From assembly GCF_000150275.1 (NCBI RefSeq), contig NW_002060944.1, positions 8,011,033 to 8,075,032 of the forward strand: DNA of 64,000 nt, written 5' to 3'. Shown here one piece after another: positions 40,901 to 52,646 of the stretch (position 1 is its first letter; every line of letters starts with the position of its first letter). Under the pieces are notes generated by a model. That model saw nothing but the letters and a program-made list of their open reading frames with translations. It searched no databases and had not been told where the DNA came from. The translations under genes and the position numbers were made by a program. Origin of the DNA: Trichoplax adhaerens (Eukaryota; Placozoa; Uniplacotomia; Trichoplacea; Trichoplacidae).

Positions 40901-43900
40901 GGTAACAATCTCAATCAAAGGGCAGGAATACATGAGCAATTGAAAAAAGTTACCTGAAAAGATCAGATACTGAACAAGTTTTATTGGGTTCTGAAATATC
41001 CTTATTAGGCTAGCTATAATTTCGTAACTTAAGTTCTAACGTTACTTTAACTATTAAAGATCCATTGGAACAGAATCATACGAGTGCTATAGAAATCATA
41101 TAAGTTCTAGATGTCTTTTTTAAATGATAGCCGCTACGAATTCTGTTTTATCTTTTTTTTATAATAGTTATTGGCAATCATAGAGAATAATGGAATATTA
41201 GAGGTACGGGAAATTAATTTATCATATCTGAAGTAACATAACATGTAACCTAATACTCGCCAATAACGTAGAAAGGTAATTAATATCAATAAGACATCTG
41301 GTTTAGCAGCTGCATACACACTCATTTATTTAATCATTTTGTCATTCAGTTATGAGAATGACTGCCAAAGTCTGCTATTGGATAAACATTCCTTGAAGAC
41401 TAGCTGCTTAAATACGACATTTTGTTTTTAACTGCAAATTTATCAACTTGGAACATACACGTGGATGTAAGCAAAACGAAAACATGATACAGTTTATTGA
41501 TCAAGCATGACAAATAATCCAGTTGAAAATCCCATCTTATTGACTGATAGAATATGGGGATTATTTTATGATTCACAATAGAGCGATACGCTCTATCGAG
41601 TAGATAGAATAGAGTTCTAATTTATTAATGTACATTATTTGTTAGCCTAGTAAAGTCAGCACCTCTCTAACAGAATGGTAAATATTGGAAATCTTCAGAG
41701 TTGTTAATCTTAGACACTATTATATTCTTCATTTTCTTTCCTTGAATAACGGATATGGAATTGAGTACAAAACTCTTTACATCAATTCTGTTTCCATTAC
41801 GTGCGGTATGTTACTGTATTTTGCTATTTATGTCAGTCGTAACAATCATCAGCATATTTATATGCATGAATTAATCTTTACAGCCTGCGCAAAAGTAAAC
41901 AATAATTAATAGAAAGGAATAAAATGTAATTCGGTTTTTGTTAATCTCCGGTAATGCTATTGAATTGAATTTTGTTTCATTTCATGTCATCATCTAATAT
42001 ATGCATCGTATTCTACAAAACAACAGTGGATAATTTTAAAAAATTTCTATAGTTACCCTAGAACATAGACATCTTTGTCTTATAGTATTTTATTTATTAA
42101 TATTCTTTGAAGCCTGAAGTTTGATATTAAATTTTTCTCTTAAAGATATCCACTAGCCGTTACCAACGCGGATACTCTTGTAGAATTATACATTACTAAA
42201 TTAATGATTCAATATGGTGATCTATTATCCACATAAAATTGTAGTTGCATATTTTTGAAATTATTTTGACGTAACAAAAGTAATTCAGCAACTGCTATAC
42301 TGTACGTTACTGGAGAGCAGATTCATATTTCAATCAATGTGAATCATAGTGTTGCAACTAGTAACTATGGTAGTGGTATTACGAGTTCTTTTACCAATTT
42401 GAATCTTTAATTTTAATTTTGGTCCTTTCAATGTCTTTGATAGCTTAAAAGAGTACTCATATTATGCTCATTGATACCAGAGATTTAATCTTATGAAAAC
42501 GTAATAAAATTAACTCAAAACTTTGAATATTATAACATTCAAAATAACTATTACTGGCTTTTGGTTTTACGTCCAACTTGTTTTAATATTTCTTAGCGCA
42601 AGGCATGCATTTAATTCAATTAAATATTAATTATTCGATAAAGGGTCTCTTACACTACCAGATGCATAATATTTGTTCCGTCTAATAAGAATAATTACTA
42701 GCGATAAGAATTTATTTTTTACTTTTTCATTAGCAAAGTATTATACCCTATAATTCTACAGAAGAAACTTGGGACAAAGCCTACATAGTTAATTAAATGT
42801 TATAGTTAAAAGTTTTAGAGTAAATCTCTCAAGATTGATGAATTACAGTATTTGAAAAGTCATACGAGGAGACGCTTTACAATCATCGCTTGACTACCGC
42901 ACTCTTTAGTTTCTTTTGTTACCATTGATTACAACGAGCAACAAACGTAACAGAAACATTACTAATTATAAATAGATATGCTGATATGATTCATCCCACT
43001 ATGACATGATTGTTTACTAATAAAATAAATCGTTAATAACATGTCATATCGATCTATCTACTATATCGAATTGTTCCGAAGACATTGAATTCAAGTTGTA
43101 AATTGCAGATATGAATTGATCATCAATCATTAACTTTGATGTGCTTGAGTGCAAGCAGACAATCGATGTAATGAGCGGAATTAACAATTTTCTAAATGCA
43201 AAATATTTAGTTAATTAAATAACCAAATCCAAACTATATATAATATAATTAGCCTTTAAAATAGAGATCAGACTTCGTATTTGAAATGTTACAATCAATT
43301 TCAAATATTTATAACCTCACAAAGTCTTTATGAAGCAGAATTTGATAATTCACTTCTTTTAAAATGGTGCATGCACGTAATATGCTAAATTAACTAGAAG
43401 ATGATGTAGTATACCTAGATTTTTATAAATGTATTGCTGATATTTTTCATATTCATATCAAAATTCGAGCTAAATGCAGTATACTAATTTTAAGCTATCA
43501 TAACTTTGGCAAAATCCTAGCACATATAACTTGACGGGCTATTTCATCTACACGCTACGACGCATTTATTTGAAGTAAATTTGGCAATATCGTACTGGAA
43601 GATTTCATAAGTCAAAATCAATATGAATTGTACCACGCTGCACACATATGAATAAAAATGACCCATTCTGTAGCTTATCAATTATATAATTATACATAGC
43701 ATGTAGCATCGTATAACTTCTGGGTGTTGAAGAAATTCATATAAACATTACTTATTTTAGCCTAGTTTTTCAATTCACTATAAGTCATGTAGAAAACGAA
43801 TATTCATCATACATATTCAAGATGTAATAACGTAACACTAGCAAACATTTTTCTCTCAAATTTCAAACTATAGCTTTGAAAGAATAAATTATTAATAGCT

Positions 43901-44683
43901 AGTTATTTAGTCATTAATAACATTTAATTCTTTTCATACGTATTGTTTTGAGTCACAGACAGAGTGTGACCACAGATACTTATTCCATCACTGTCGTCCT
44001 GTAATTCATGATAGAAGTTGATTCTCTTTCAAAATCTATCACATCGACGGCATTAAGCAGATATCCCGAGTATTGTATTACCAATTTTTTGTTTATTAGA
44101 GATAACATATCTCGAAAATGTTGTTGCAATGAATTACATTGTAGTTCAGATCACGTCAGTTATTTCTTTTTCTACTTTTATTTGCTTAGAGCAAAGGATA
44201 GCAATTATACGATCTCTATTCCCTAGATCCATTTTAGTACTCGGCAACTATACTATTATTAGCTTTTCTTCATTATTTCTTAATTAGAAAGTCGAAGCTG
44301 TTTTTACTTCCTCTGGTTGAAATATTTCTTTCTAAATCCGAATAATGATAATGCACCAATTGATGTGTTGATATGATGACGAATTTGATAGACTGCAAGA
44401 ATCCAGGTGTTCATTATCTATTCAAGTCTAGATGATAATGTAGTTTTCAATCTTGCATATAATAACTGGATAGAATTGGCATAATTGCGGCTACATTTTG
44501 TTTTATGAAATAAGCTTTTCATTAGACTAAAAATGCCCTAGTCTTAATTATTTATGATGAGGTTACAAGTCTTGAAAATTTAAATTGAGAAAAAGCTTTA
44601 TTTATTCAAACTACCATGCCGCTATGGAGACTGCAATAGAGAAGTAATGACTCATTCGATTCAAAATATTCTAATCTGTTAGA

Positions 44684-44828
44684 ATATAGTCATCTGTACT
44701 CTAGCATAGAGTCTCTACCACTACAGTCTATAGTTACAGCTACCAAATATCTCTTAGGATAAATATCTACCGTACATTATACTACACATGGCTAACAGTC
44801 TACAATCACAATACTAAGTTACATTACA
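44684..44828 (-). mobile_element. LTR-A copy 2, 5' end, in inverted orientation
   Basis: The reverse complement begins TGTAATGTAACTTAGTATTG at 44828 and follows the 5' 135 bp of the 49.7-kb copy closely (CTGTTAGCCATGT, GTACGGTAGATATTTATCC, AGACTCTATGCTAGAGTACA, GATGACTATAT). The match stops at 44684, exactly where the rest of the element starts in the other orientation at 45068. The pentamer ACTGT lies just outside the LTR start (reverse complement of 44829-44833) and recurs right after the 3' end at 45477-45481. Confidence 0.82.
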
Positions 44829-45067
44829 ACAGTGGAAGTTCGTTAATCCATCAACATAACCATACTAGATCCAAGTTTTCAGGTTGATGAAACTTTTAGT
44901 AATCTAAGATTTGAAATATTTCTATCGAAATTAATTGCATCTCTTATATAGTTACTAACGATATTAAAGTCTGAGTAAATCGATTAGAATTTTAATCTAA
45001 ACTTTCAAACTCTTAAATCTTTTCATGAAGAGTATTTAGTTCTATAATGATTCTATACCTTAGAAGG

Positions 45068-45476
45068 ATATACAGTAAGCTGTTGAGTTACTAATATGGC
45101 TGTAGGTAAAAATAGAACTGTAAATCATATATTAGGATATGGTTAATTCATTGTACTTTGGCTGGTGTGAATAATGTCTACGTAAGTACTGTAGTCGTAT
45201 CCATATTGGATTAATGATGGTCCGCAGTAGAATAGTCTTACTAAGAATAATTTAACTATGTGTAAAATAAGGTAAAAGGTTGCCATGCGGGTTGTAGCTG
45301 CGAATGCTACGAAAAGTATAAAAGCATGCAACTTTAGATTATTCTGTTAGTTCGTTCTAGAAGTCTTTAGAAGTAGTATTCGGCTAGAGTAGAGCTGTGT
45401 AGTTAATCTTTGTATAAGATTCAATAAAGCCCTTATTTTTCTAAAAATTGGAATTTCGTGATTGGTATATATCACA
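45068..45476 (+). mobile_element. LTR-A copy 2, remaining 3' part
   Basis: Begins ATATACAGTAAGCTGTTGAG and runs to ...TATATATCACA, matching the 49.7-kb copy at well over 90% by eye. It has a TATA-like TATAAAAG at 45317-45324 and AATAAA at 45423-45428, the spacing expected of an LTR U3/R. ACTGT at 45477-45481 is the 3' target duplication. With the inverted 5' part put back, the LTR would be about 550 bp. An antisense 62-codon frame inside it also occurs in the 49.7-kb copy and simply follows the shared repeat. Confidence 0.82.
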
Positions 45477-45481
45477 ACTGT

Positions 45482-47853
45482 ATATAATATCAGGATAAGA
45501 ACTACAACAGAAACTCCATGAATAGATTAGTAAAGTTCCATTAGATCAAGAGAATTCCTATGAATTAAGAAATGCCTCATTGAAGCTTAGTTTCGATTCT
45601 AAGAACCGAATATTTGTCATGAATGTAAAATTAATCCAAAATAAAAGTGAAACTCAATCGCAAGACAATAAATTGATTACCCAGCATAAAATTATTCTAC
45701 AAATCAAATGAAATAATTTCATGCATCATTGCATTAATTGAATTTCATATTTATTTCACGGTTCAATAAGCTTTCTCTTAAAAATAATTCTCTTGCAAAT
45801 ACAATTATGAATCAATAACGAAAGAAAATTGAAAATCTTTTTTTCTTATTTATATTCTTTAGTGAAGTAAGCCCAGCTAAGGATTCGATTTGTTTATTAT
45901 TCTTTTTCATTCTCATAGATTTGCTTAGTTTACGCAATACCATTAGTAGACATGCTTAGCGTCAATAGAACGCACTGCAAAAACTCTTTGGGCAGCCATT
46001 TGTTAAATGGGAAAATATCTACAAGAAATCAAATTATTTCTTTCATGATTGATATTAATTAGTTGGTTAAGGGCCTAACAGCATTTTTCAAACATCTATT
46101 ATTTCACCTATATAATTAATTACGCAATTAAATAATTTAATCAGCTTTATTGTTATTCCCTGCTATTACAGGATGATGTATGATGTTGAAACTAGTATTT
46201 CTATGCTTTTGGTCGATTCTAAGGACTAGTTATAGCAATTTCTTATCCAAATAATTTGACTTGACAACTAATATTTTATATTTGCGTTACTCAATATTAA
46301 TCATTTATTAATTATCGTTATTTTTTCTCAGGGAATTTCGAGAATGCCACGTTACCTGCTAAACTTTATTTAATAATCAAGTCACTTTTAGTAGATCTAT
46401 GTACTTATGAATTGTAACAACTCCATTAATTCTTATTTCAGTTACAATTTGGTAGTATCATACACTTAATTATGAAAATATTACTCAAGTAAGTTATGGA
46501 GAGTTGATCTTATTATCGCCTATTTTACGAACAATTTTAATCCGCCATGCGTTCTAGTATCCGCGTAATTTTCAAACTATGCATACGTGTATGTGCTACC
46601 ATATCGTACAATGGATGTTAAATATCTCTAGTTATCCTCTGAAGCTAAATGTTAGAAGTAATTGTATAATTTTATTATTGTTCCAACAACTCCAATTTTA
46701 TTTGTTCCCATTATTCTCTTTATTCCTTAATTTTATCCTATCAATCAGCTTAGGGACTACTAGTTAGATGGCCAAGCTCTACTTCATATCCCTTTTACCG
46801 TTTATCTAAAAATATTTCAGTGAGCTTAAAGTCAAATATCAAGTTGCGTATTTATTGTACAAGCAGTGATTGCGCGACGATAGAATTGGTGGAAAATTAA
46901 AATATCCTTTAATAATTACAGTTTGTTAATTAATGCTATCACTCAGCACCTTAACATAGTTGATACATAAATTGTTTCAACCGAGCTGAGCATCCTATTT
47001 CTTGAATGTTATCTAAAAAATTTTCAAGCTACCGCTATTACCGATAATAGCTAAATTTTTTCTTTATAGTTGCTGTTTTACCAATGAAATCAATACACAT
47101 TATCGTGTAAGGGGGACAAATTTTATATTACTTTTAAACAATGAACTAATTATGAAAGTGCATCCTCAAAAAGAACCTAAGCTTGATCAGGCACAATAAA
47201 TCCTAGTTCTATTATTATAGTTGAATATTCCTGATTTAAGGTAAGCTGGGTTTAATTTCCGCAACAGTACAGGCCGTAACTGTTCTCAGAATTGCAATAT
47301 CGTTAGATGGTACTTCTCTAGTTAATTAATCACTGATGAGAATAGAAGAAATATCTTTAGTATTTAATATAATATTATTTCATAATATACTTTGCCGTAA
47401 CCATATAAGTGGCTTCTTTGATCCAAATCACTAGAGCTACAGTTCTGTACTTATGAAGTAGTATGGCCGGAAAGGACTAAATGTAGTTTTTTTCTTTCTC
47501 TTTAACTAGTAACCTTTCTTATACTATGTGTACTCTTAATTTAGACTTTAGCGGCTATTATACATAATTATAATAGTCGAGATTCGGCTTTAGACTTAAC
47601 ATACGTATATAACGCTATAATATTCATTATCTGTACGTTTATCTATAGAAATCAGTAATTCTATGATCTTCTACGGAACTTCTGAGGTAATATTGAAGCA
47701 AAATGGTATAAGGAGAAATATTTTATACTCGTACACTCCTTTCTATATAAATTTATGATATTGATGTTGATGTATTTATTACTTTTGTATGTACGGAGAC
47801 AGAACATACGGATTGCCGGATATCCAGACGATCGGTTACGTCGATCGCGTTTC
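45482..47853. other. AT-rich intergenic stretch before the SPMIP4-like gene
   Basis: No exon recognised. The last 200 bp become less AT-rich and contain the X-box below, so they probably belong to the SPMIP4-like promoter. A 123-codon minus-strand frame at 47661-48032 crosses this region and the X-box. It has no recognisable family motif and I regard it as chance. Confidence 0.5.
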
Positions 47854-47867
47854 GTTACTATGACAAC
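47854..47867 (+). promoter_or_regulatory. Candidate RFX X-box upstream of the SPMIP4-like gene
   Basis: GTTACTATGACAAC fits the ciliary X-box pattern GTHNYY-AT-RRNRAC at every position, with the standard AT centre. It lies 247 bp upstream of the SPMIP4-like start codon, in the range where RFX sites of ciliary genes usually sit. The downstream gene encodes a microtubule-inner-protein homologue, a typical RFX target class. Binding is inferred. Confidence 0.6.
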
Positions 47868-48113
47868 CATCGAGCTCAAAGAGATGCTATCAGTCAAAAT
47901 TGTATGAGAGTGCTGTATCAAATTAAGCTTACTAAATATCAATTTAGAGGAATGTATCGATTTTAAAAAAATTTCTTCCTTATCATGTAATATAATAAGA
48001 TTACAACTTCTTTTTTTCCTGATATATGCCATTATTGATTAAAATCTATCTTAGATAGTTATTACATTTCATGAAGAATTTATCTATTAATTTGACGTCA
48101 ACACAGTTTAATC

Positions 48114-51001
48114 ATGGATTATACAGCAAATAGAATGCGAGAGCTGTACAAGGAAACAATTGCCGTGCCAGTTTTATCGCCAACTTATCAATCCAACCAG
48201 ATATTCACACCGCTACAATCACCGCAAAGAGAAACTGTATCTGAATCACAGTATGAGATTGTCCAATCACACTCTTTCTGCTATTGAAACACTACTTTAT
48301 TGATATTTATCTTCATGTGAAATTTTAACAAAATTGGCTATTAGCACTCATCAAGATATGCAAGTATTAAATTATAGAATATTCAAAAGTATTTATGTTT
48401 TTAATTAGATATCGAACTTACTACGAGAAATGGGGACGAGCGACTAAAACCCCGTGGGGAAGACATCACAGCTACGCTGGAATTGGACCGTTATTTCTAC
48501 CACCAGGACATAGACCAAAGGAAGAGCCACCAACTAGAGTAGAAAAGGGTCATAAGCATTATGGTAGCGGAATTATACCTTTCCCAACGTAAAATCAAAC
48601 TTTCATAACAATTCTATTTTACCATAGCCTTTACGAGGATTCAGAAAAATTTATGTTGTTTCTAATGATTTACGATAGCACACCTGTTCAGCAGAATTAC
48701 TGTCGCACAGGATCTCAACTAAGTCGCTTAAGGAAAACAGATGAACTGTAAGAAATGATTGCTGATTCGAAAACTTTACAAAATATTGTTGATAATTCTG
48801 TCCTAATTTTGCTATTTTCTTTCTTTTCATATTGGCTTTTGTAGAGTTCCTAAACCGCTGACAGCAGACTTAGTGTAAGCAATCGACTGCCATAATTTTC
48901 TTCTAACATATATCCTCATAAGTGTATCCTTTACTCATCAGTTTTACCGACATTACTGTAATTGATACTTCCGAAATTAAAATTTTTTCCTAGTCTATAA
49001 ATAATTAAACATTTTTATTAGTAATATTCAGGTTAAGCATCCCTTACCCCGAGAACATCCATATGCTTCGCATATTTCCAAACTATCAATATTTCCTTCT
49101 CCGGTTTCTCCTGATGAGGCCAATGGACGCTTAGCTGTAGCATCGACACCTTATGGTGGACCCCCTCCGGTACCCTCAACCATTGCTACCCAACCATCAG
49201 AGCAAATCATACGTGGTAAAACTAAAGGATCACCTTGGCGACACGAAATAGTACAAAATGGAGAGCATCCACTTCATAGAAAAGCATTAACTTGGCATGG
49301 AGAAAGTGTTTATCAAGTAAGATTAGACTGCTTAGCAAAGCTAAATTGCTAATTATTTAATAATATCTTCAATATTTCATCATTTACTTTTGCACTTGGT
49401 AGATTTATAGTGGCCCAAATACACCTGTCCGTCAGCAAATTTACCCTGCACCACCCAAGTCTATTGCACCTAATCCTCGACCTCGAGATGGTAATCTAGC
49501 AATCTCTCCTCGAACTGCTGATACTCTTATTGATGTTCGCAAATCGCTTATGACTACGACGTATCAAAGCAAATATAGTAGTCACGTACCAAATGTTTTA
49601 AAAATTCATCGGAAGGGTGATGTGACAACAGAGGTAATTAAAGAGTAGATGATCCATTTCTAAAGACTCTATTACAATCTTGTAATGTAACTAGTATTGT
49701 AGACTGTTAGCCATGTTTAATATAATGTACGGTAGATATTTATCCTAAGAGATATTTGGTAGCTACAACTATAGACTGTAGTGGTATAGACTCTATGCTA
49801 GAGTACAGATGACTATATACAGTAAGCTGTTGAGTTACTAATAAGCTTATAGGTAAAAATAGAACTGTAAATCATATATTAGGATATGGTTAATTCATTG
49901 TACTTTGGATGGTGTGAATAATGTCTACGTAAGTACTACAGTCGTATCCATATTGGATTAATGGTGGTCCGCAGTAGAATAGTGTTACTAAGAATAATTT
50001 AACTATGTGTAAAATAAGGTAAAAGGTTGCCATGCGGATTGTAGTTGCGAACGCTACGGAAAGTATAAAAGTATGCAACTTTAGATTATTCTGTTAGTTC
50101 GTTCTAGAAGTCTTTCGTAGTAGTATTCGGCTAGAGTAGAGCTATGTGTAGTTAATCTTTGTATAAGATTCAATAAAGCCCTTATTTTTCTAAAGTTTTG
50201 GAATTTCGTGATCGGTATATATCACTAACCTACCTGATATATTTATCGTAATATACTAGTAATATTAAAGGCTATCTCACTTATTAAGGCAAAATAGGAA
50301 ATAAATCATACTTAAGAAAGTAATTTTATCATTTTAATACACTTATTATTGCGTATACGACTATATAGACTGCAAATCGAATGAAGAAGAACCGAGGCCA
50401 ACTTTTCATAGGAAATTTCTATTCTGAAGTTTACGTGTCAGATAATGAAGATGAGGATGCTAATAAGACTGGTAATCTAGAATAGCTTATTCATTGTTAT
50501 ATAAATAGACAGGAATTAAATAAATTGAAGAAACCTTCTATACGATGTTTAATATTTTGTGGTATTGACAATAATGTTATAGATGATGATATGTCGCAAG
50601 CAGCGTCTCCAGTGTCGACCGGTAACAAGAACAGCTCCATTTGCAAAGATCAAGGTAATAGCAGAGAAGTCAAGTTGGAAAATGATGATGATAATGGTGA
50701 TGAATATAAACGATCTCCAAAAGTAGTAAAAATCTCAGATAAGGTAACCATAGTCAATGAAGATAACTCCAGCAAAACAGCGATTATAAACAGTAGTAAT
50801 ACAGTACAAAAGTCCCCGGATATCTTATCTCATTTACGAGAAAGGCCAACCGCTGATGATTCAAGGCCTGGCTTCAGTAAGTCTGATATGCACAGAAGAT
50901 TTAATCAGACTTATTCTGAAATATCGCCTGATTTGCGTGAAAATTCAAGATCTGGTAAACGGCAAATTATACATGGCTGTCCAACATACTATTTTCATTG
51001 A
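48114..51001 (+). CDS. SPMIP4: SPMIP4 / C7orf31-like axonemal microtubule inner protein
   Basis: Eight exons by my model: 48114-48250, 48409-48588, 48679-48747, 48845-48872, 49032-49316, 49403-49633, 50369-50471, 50583-51001. Together they give 483 residues in one intact frame. Similarity to vertebrate C7orf31 (about 590 residues) is colinear: TPLQSPQRETVSES near the N-terminus, TPWGRHHSYAGIGPLFLP, HRPKEEPP and KGHKHYG in exon 2, LVPKPL across exons 3-4, REHPYASHI, GSPWRHE and RKALTWHG in exon 5, and PTYYFH at the very end. The vertebrate protein lies inside sperm doublet microtubules, so a role in cilia or flagella is expected. The middle (exons 7-8) is acidic and low in complexity and aligns poorly. 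Exon 4 is only 28 nt and its donor is GTGTAAG. Intron 6 holds an LTR-A copy. An alternative stop at 49646-49648 arises if intron 6 is retained. Exon 7 and the exon 8 start are the least certain parts. Confidence 0.83.
49681..50225 (+). mobile_element. LTR-A copy 3, solo LTR inside intron 6 of the SPMIP4-like gene
   Basis: Starts TGTAATGTAACTAGTATTG and ends TATATATCAC, about 545 bp, uninterrupted and very close to copy 2. TATA-like TATAAAA at 50064-50070 and AATAAA at 50172-50177 lie in the gene's own orientation. It sits wholly in an intron, 48 bp past the exon 6 donor and about 140 bp before exon 7. Its AATAAA could cause some premature polyadenylation. I could not find a clean target duplication (left flank AATCT, right flank TAACC or CTAAC). 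Confidence 0.78.
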
Positions 51002-52630
51002 TATTGACTAGTTTAAGTGATACAATAGTTGATCCTAATGCCTTCCAACAGTGTTGCTGTAAACATTATAATGGCACTGTTTACTGTTTCTTGACATGTA
51101 TCAAATAATAGCAATATTACTAACTAATCTGAAAATAGTAATTCCTAGAACAATTTACTACAGCTAGATGCAGTTCTGATTATTTGTAGCACTTGGATTT
51201 GACGGAATATTTATGTTTCAATATTTATGTTTCAATATGGGTTTAAACGCATTTATCAGAACTACTTGTTGTTACTGATTACTCGTTCTATATAGCGTGA
51301 TATCCGAAGTAATTGCATCTATTTTATTCATGTAGCAACAAAATTACAGTCAAGATAATTTTATCTAAATGATTTATCAACATGTACGTACATACAATTA
51401 TTTATCATAGAAAATCTATATGCCCGATCAGTCAAATAAATTTATAACTAGGCCATAGTAGCAAATTTCGATAAGATATTGAGGAGTTCAACGAAAAATG
51501 TTATCGGCGGTCTAGGACCGTAGTTTCATAGCATAATAACTCATTTCTAACGGCTCAAAAATATTTTTATTACAGTCAATTTTATTACAAGATGGCTGAT
51601 ATCATTTTTATAATCGTGTCGATATCAGTCATTGACGAATTATCAGTAGTAAGTCGTATTTAATAAGGCTTCATTTTGAATGTATCAACGTATATCTTTT
51701 AAAGGTAAACTATTTTTGCTACACTTGCATTTTATGATGTTTAAAATAAATATAATCATACTTATTCTTATGCTTTAATTTTGCTTCTACAAAATTTTCA
51801 AGAAATTCAATTTGTAAGTTACTAAATTGTTAACGAAAATAATTTGATACAGAGACTTAGCAGATTATTAAAATTGTAAAGACATTAGATTCGGTGAAAT
51901 GAACAAATTTGCCTTTAATTTTTACGAAAAAATTGCATTGAATAGCCATACTAGTTACAGTATCAGAGAGTGCAGAAAAAATATAGCCATTATCTCACAA
52001 TATTTTTCTGTGCGATGAAATTATAATAAATACGTCAAAGCATCTCCTATACATAACATGTAAAATATCTATTGAAAGCAATACTTGATTGCTTTATTAA
52101 CACCAATTCCTACAACTTCAACCGCTAGAGATACTTTCAAACAATCAACAGTTTATAATAGAACAAAATGAAACAAAGTCCAATACATTGAACATAGATG
52201 TTAAAATTTTAGAATTAGTTATTTTTACATATCACAAATTCTTACACACTTGATTCAAGGCGCTGATAATTTTCATGAAATCGCTATTTTCATACAATAC
52301 CTGCATTAAAGATTTGCGAAATAACATCTAAACTGCTAAATATATTTTAAATTCTTTGTACTCCATAGAACTGTTAGAATAAATTCAGTGTTCAAGCTAA
52401 AGCACGAATGGAATTTCAAACTATCAATCATCTCACAATAATGATACAACTGAAATTTGCAAAAAATATATAAGCACTGTATTCTGACTAACAGCGTCGA
52501 TACCAGTTGTTATTTTTACAATACGCAAGTACGGAAAATCAAAGACACACACGTATAAAAGTTAATTAATTACGTACATCTAAATCTATCTTCTTGATCG
52601 CCTAAATAAAATTCACAACGAATCACAAAA
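51002..52630. other. Convergent intergenic stretch between SPMIP4-like and NHEJ1
   Basis: About 1.6 kb of AT-rich sequence holding the 3' UTRs of two converging genes. An AATAAA at 51435-51440 is a possible SPMIP4-like signal but is 430 bp past the stop. I see no other gene. Confidence 0.5.
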
Positions 52631-52636
52631 TTTATT
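52631..52636 (-). terminator. Possible polyadenylation signal of NHEJ1
   Basis: AATAAA on the minus strand beginning about 10 nt after the NHEJ1 stop codon. A very short 3' UTR is implied. A chance hexamer is possible. Confidence 0.35.
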
Positions 52637-52646
52637 TCAGCTTAAT

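Larger units (their letters stand above)
29496..44683. other. Gene-poor AT-rich stretch between LTR-C and the inverted LTR-A copy
   Basis: About 15 kb with no defensible exon. It contains the duplication at 34.4-34.6 kb, several perfect hairpins (listed separately) and an isolated CpG-rich block at 31299-31313 between TA runs. Minus-strand frames near 33.9, 38.3 and 41.2 kb are hydrophobic but that is expected from random AT-rich DNA, and none is supported by splice sites or family motifs. Confidence 0.6.

Noticed and set aside
47661-48032. 123-codon minus-strand frame upstream of SPMIP4
   Set aside because: No family motif, no supporting splice structure, and it overlaps the X-box/promoter. 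Best explained as chance.
45143-50078. Antisense 62-codon frames at 45143-45331 and 49890-50078 with nearly identical translations
   Set aside because: They look like a conserved protein pair but lie antisense inside the two LTR-A copies. The likeness comes from the shared repeat, not from selection on a protein.
44684-50225. LTR-A copies 2 and 3 as the two ends of one full-length retrotransposon
   Set aside because: The DNA between them holds the first six SPMIP4-like exons and no gag/pol. Copy 2 has its own ACTGT target duplication, so these are separate insertions.
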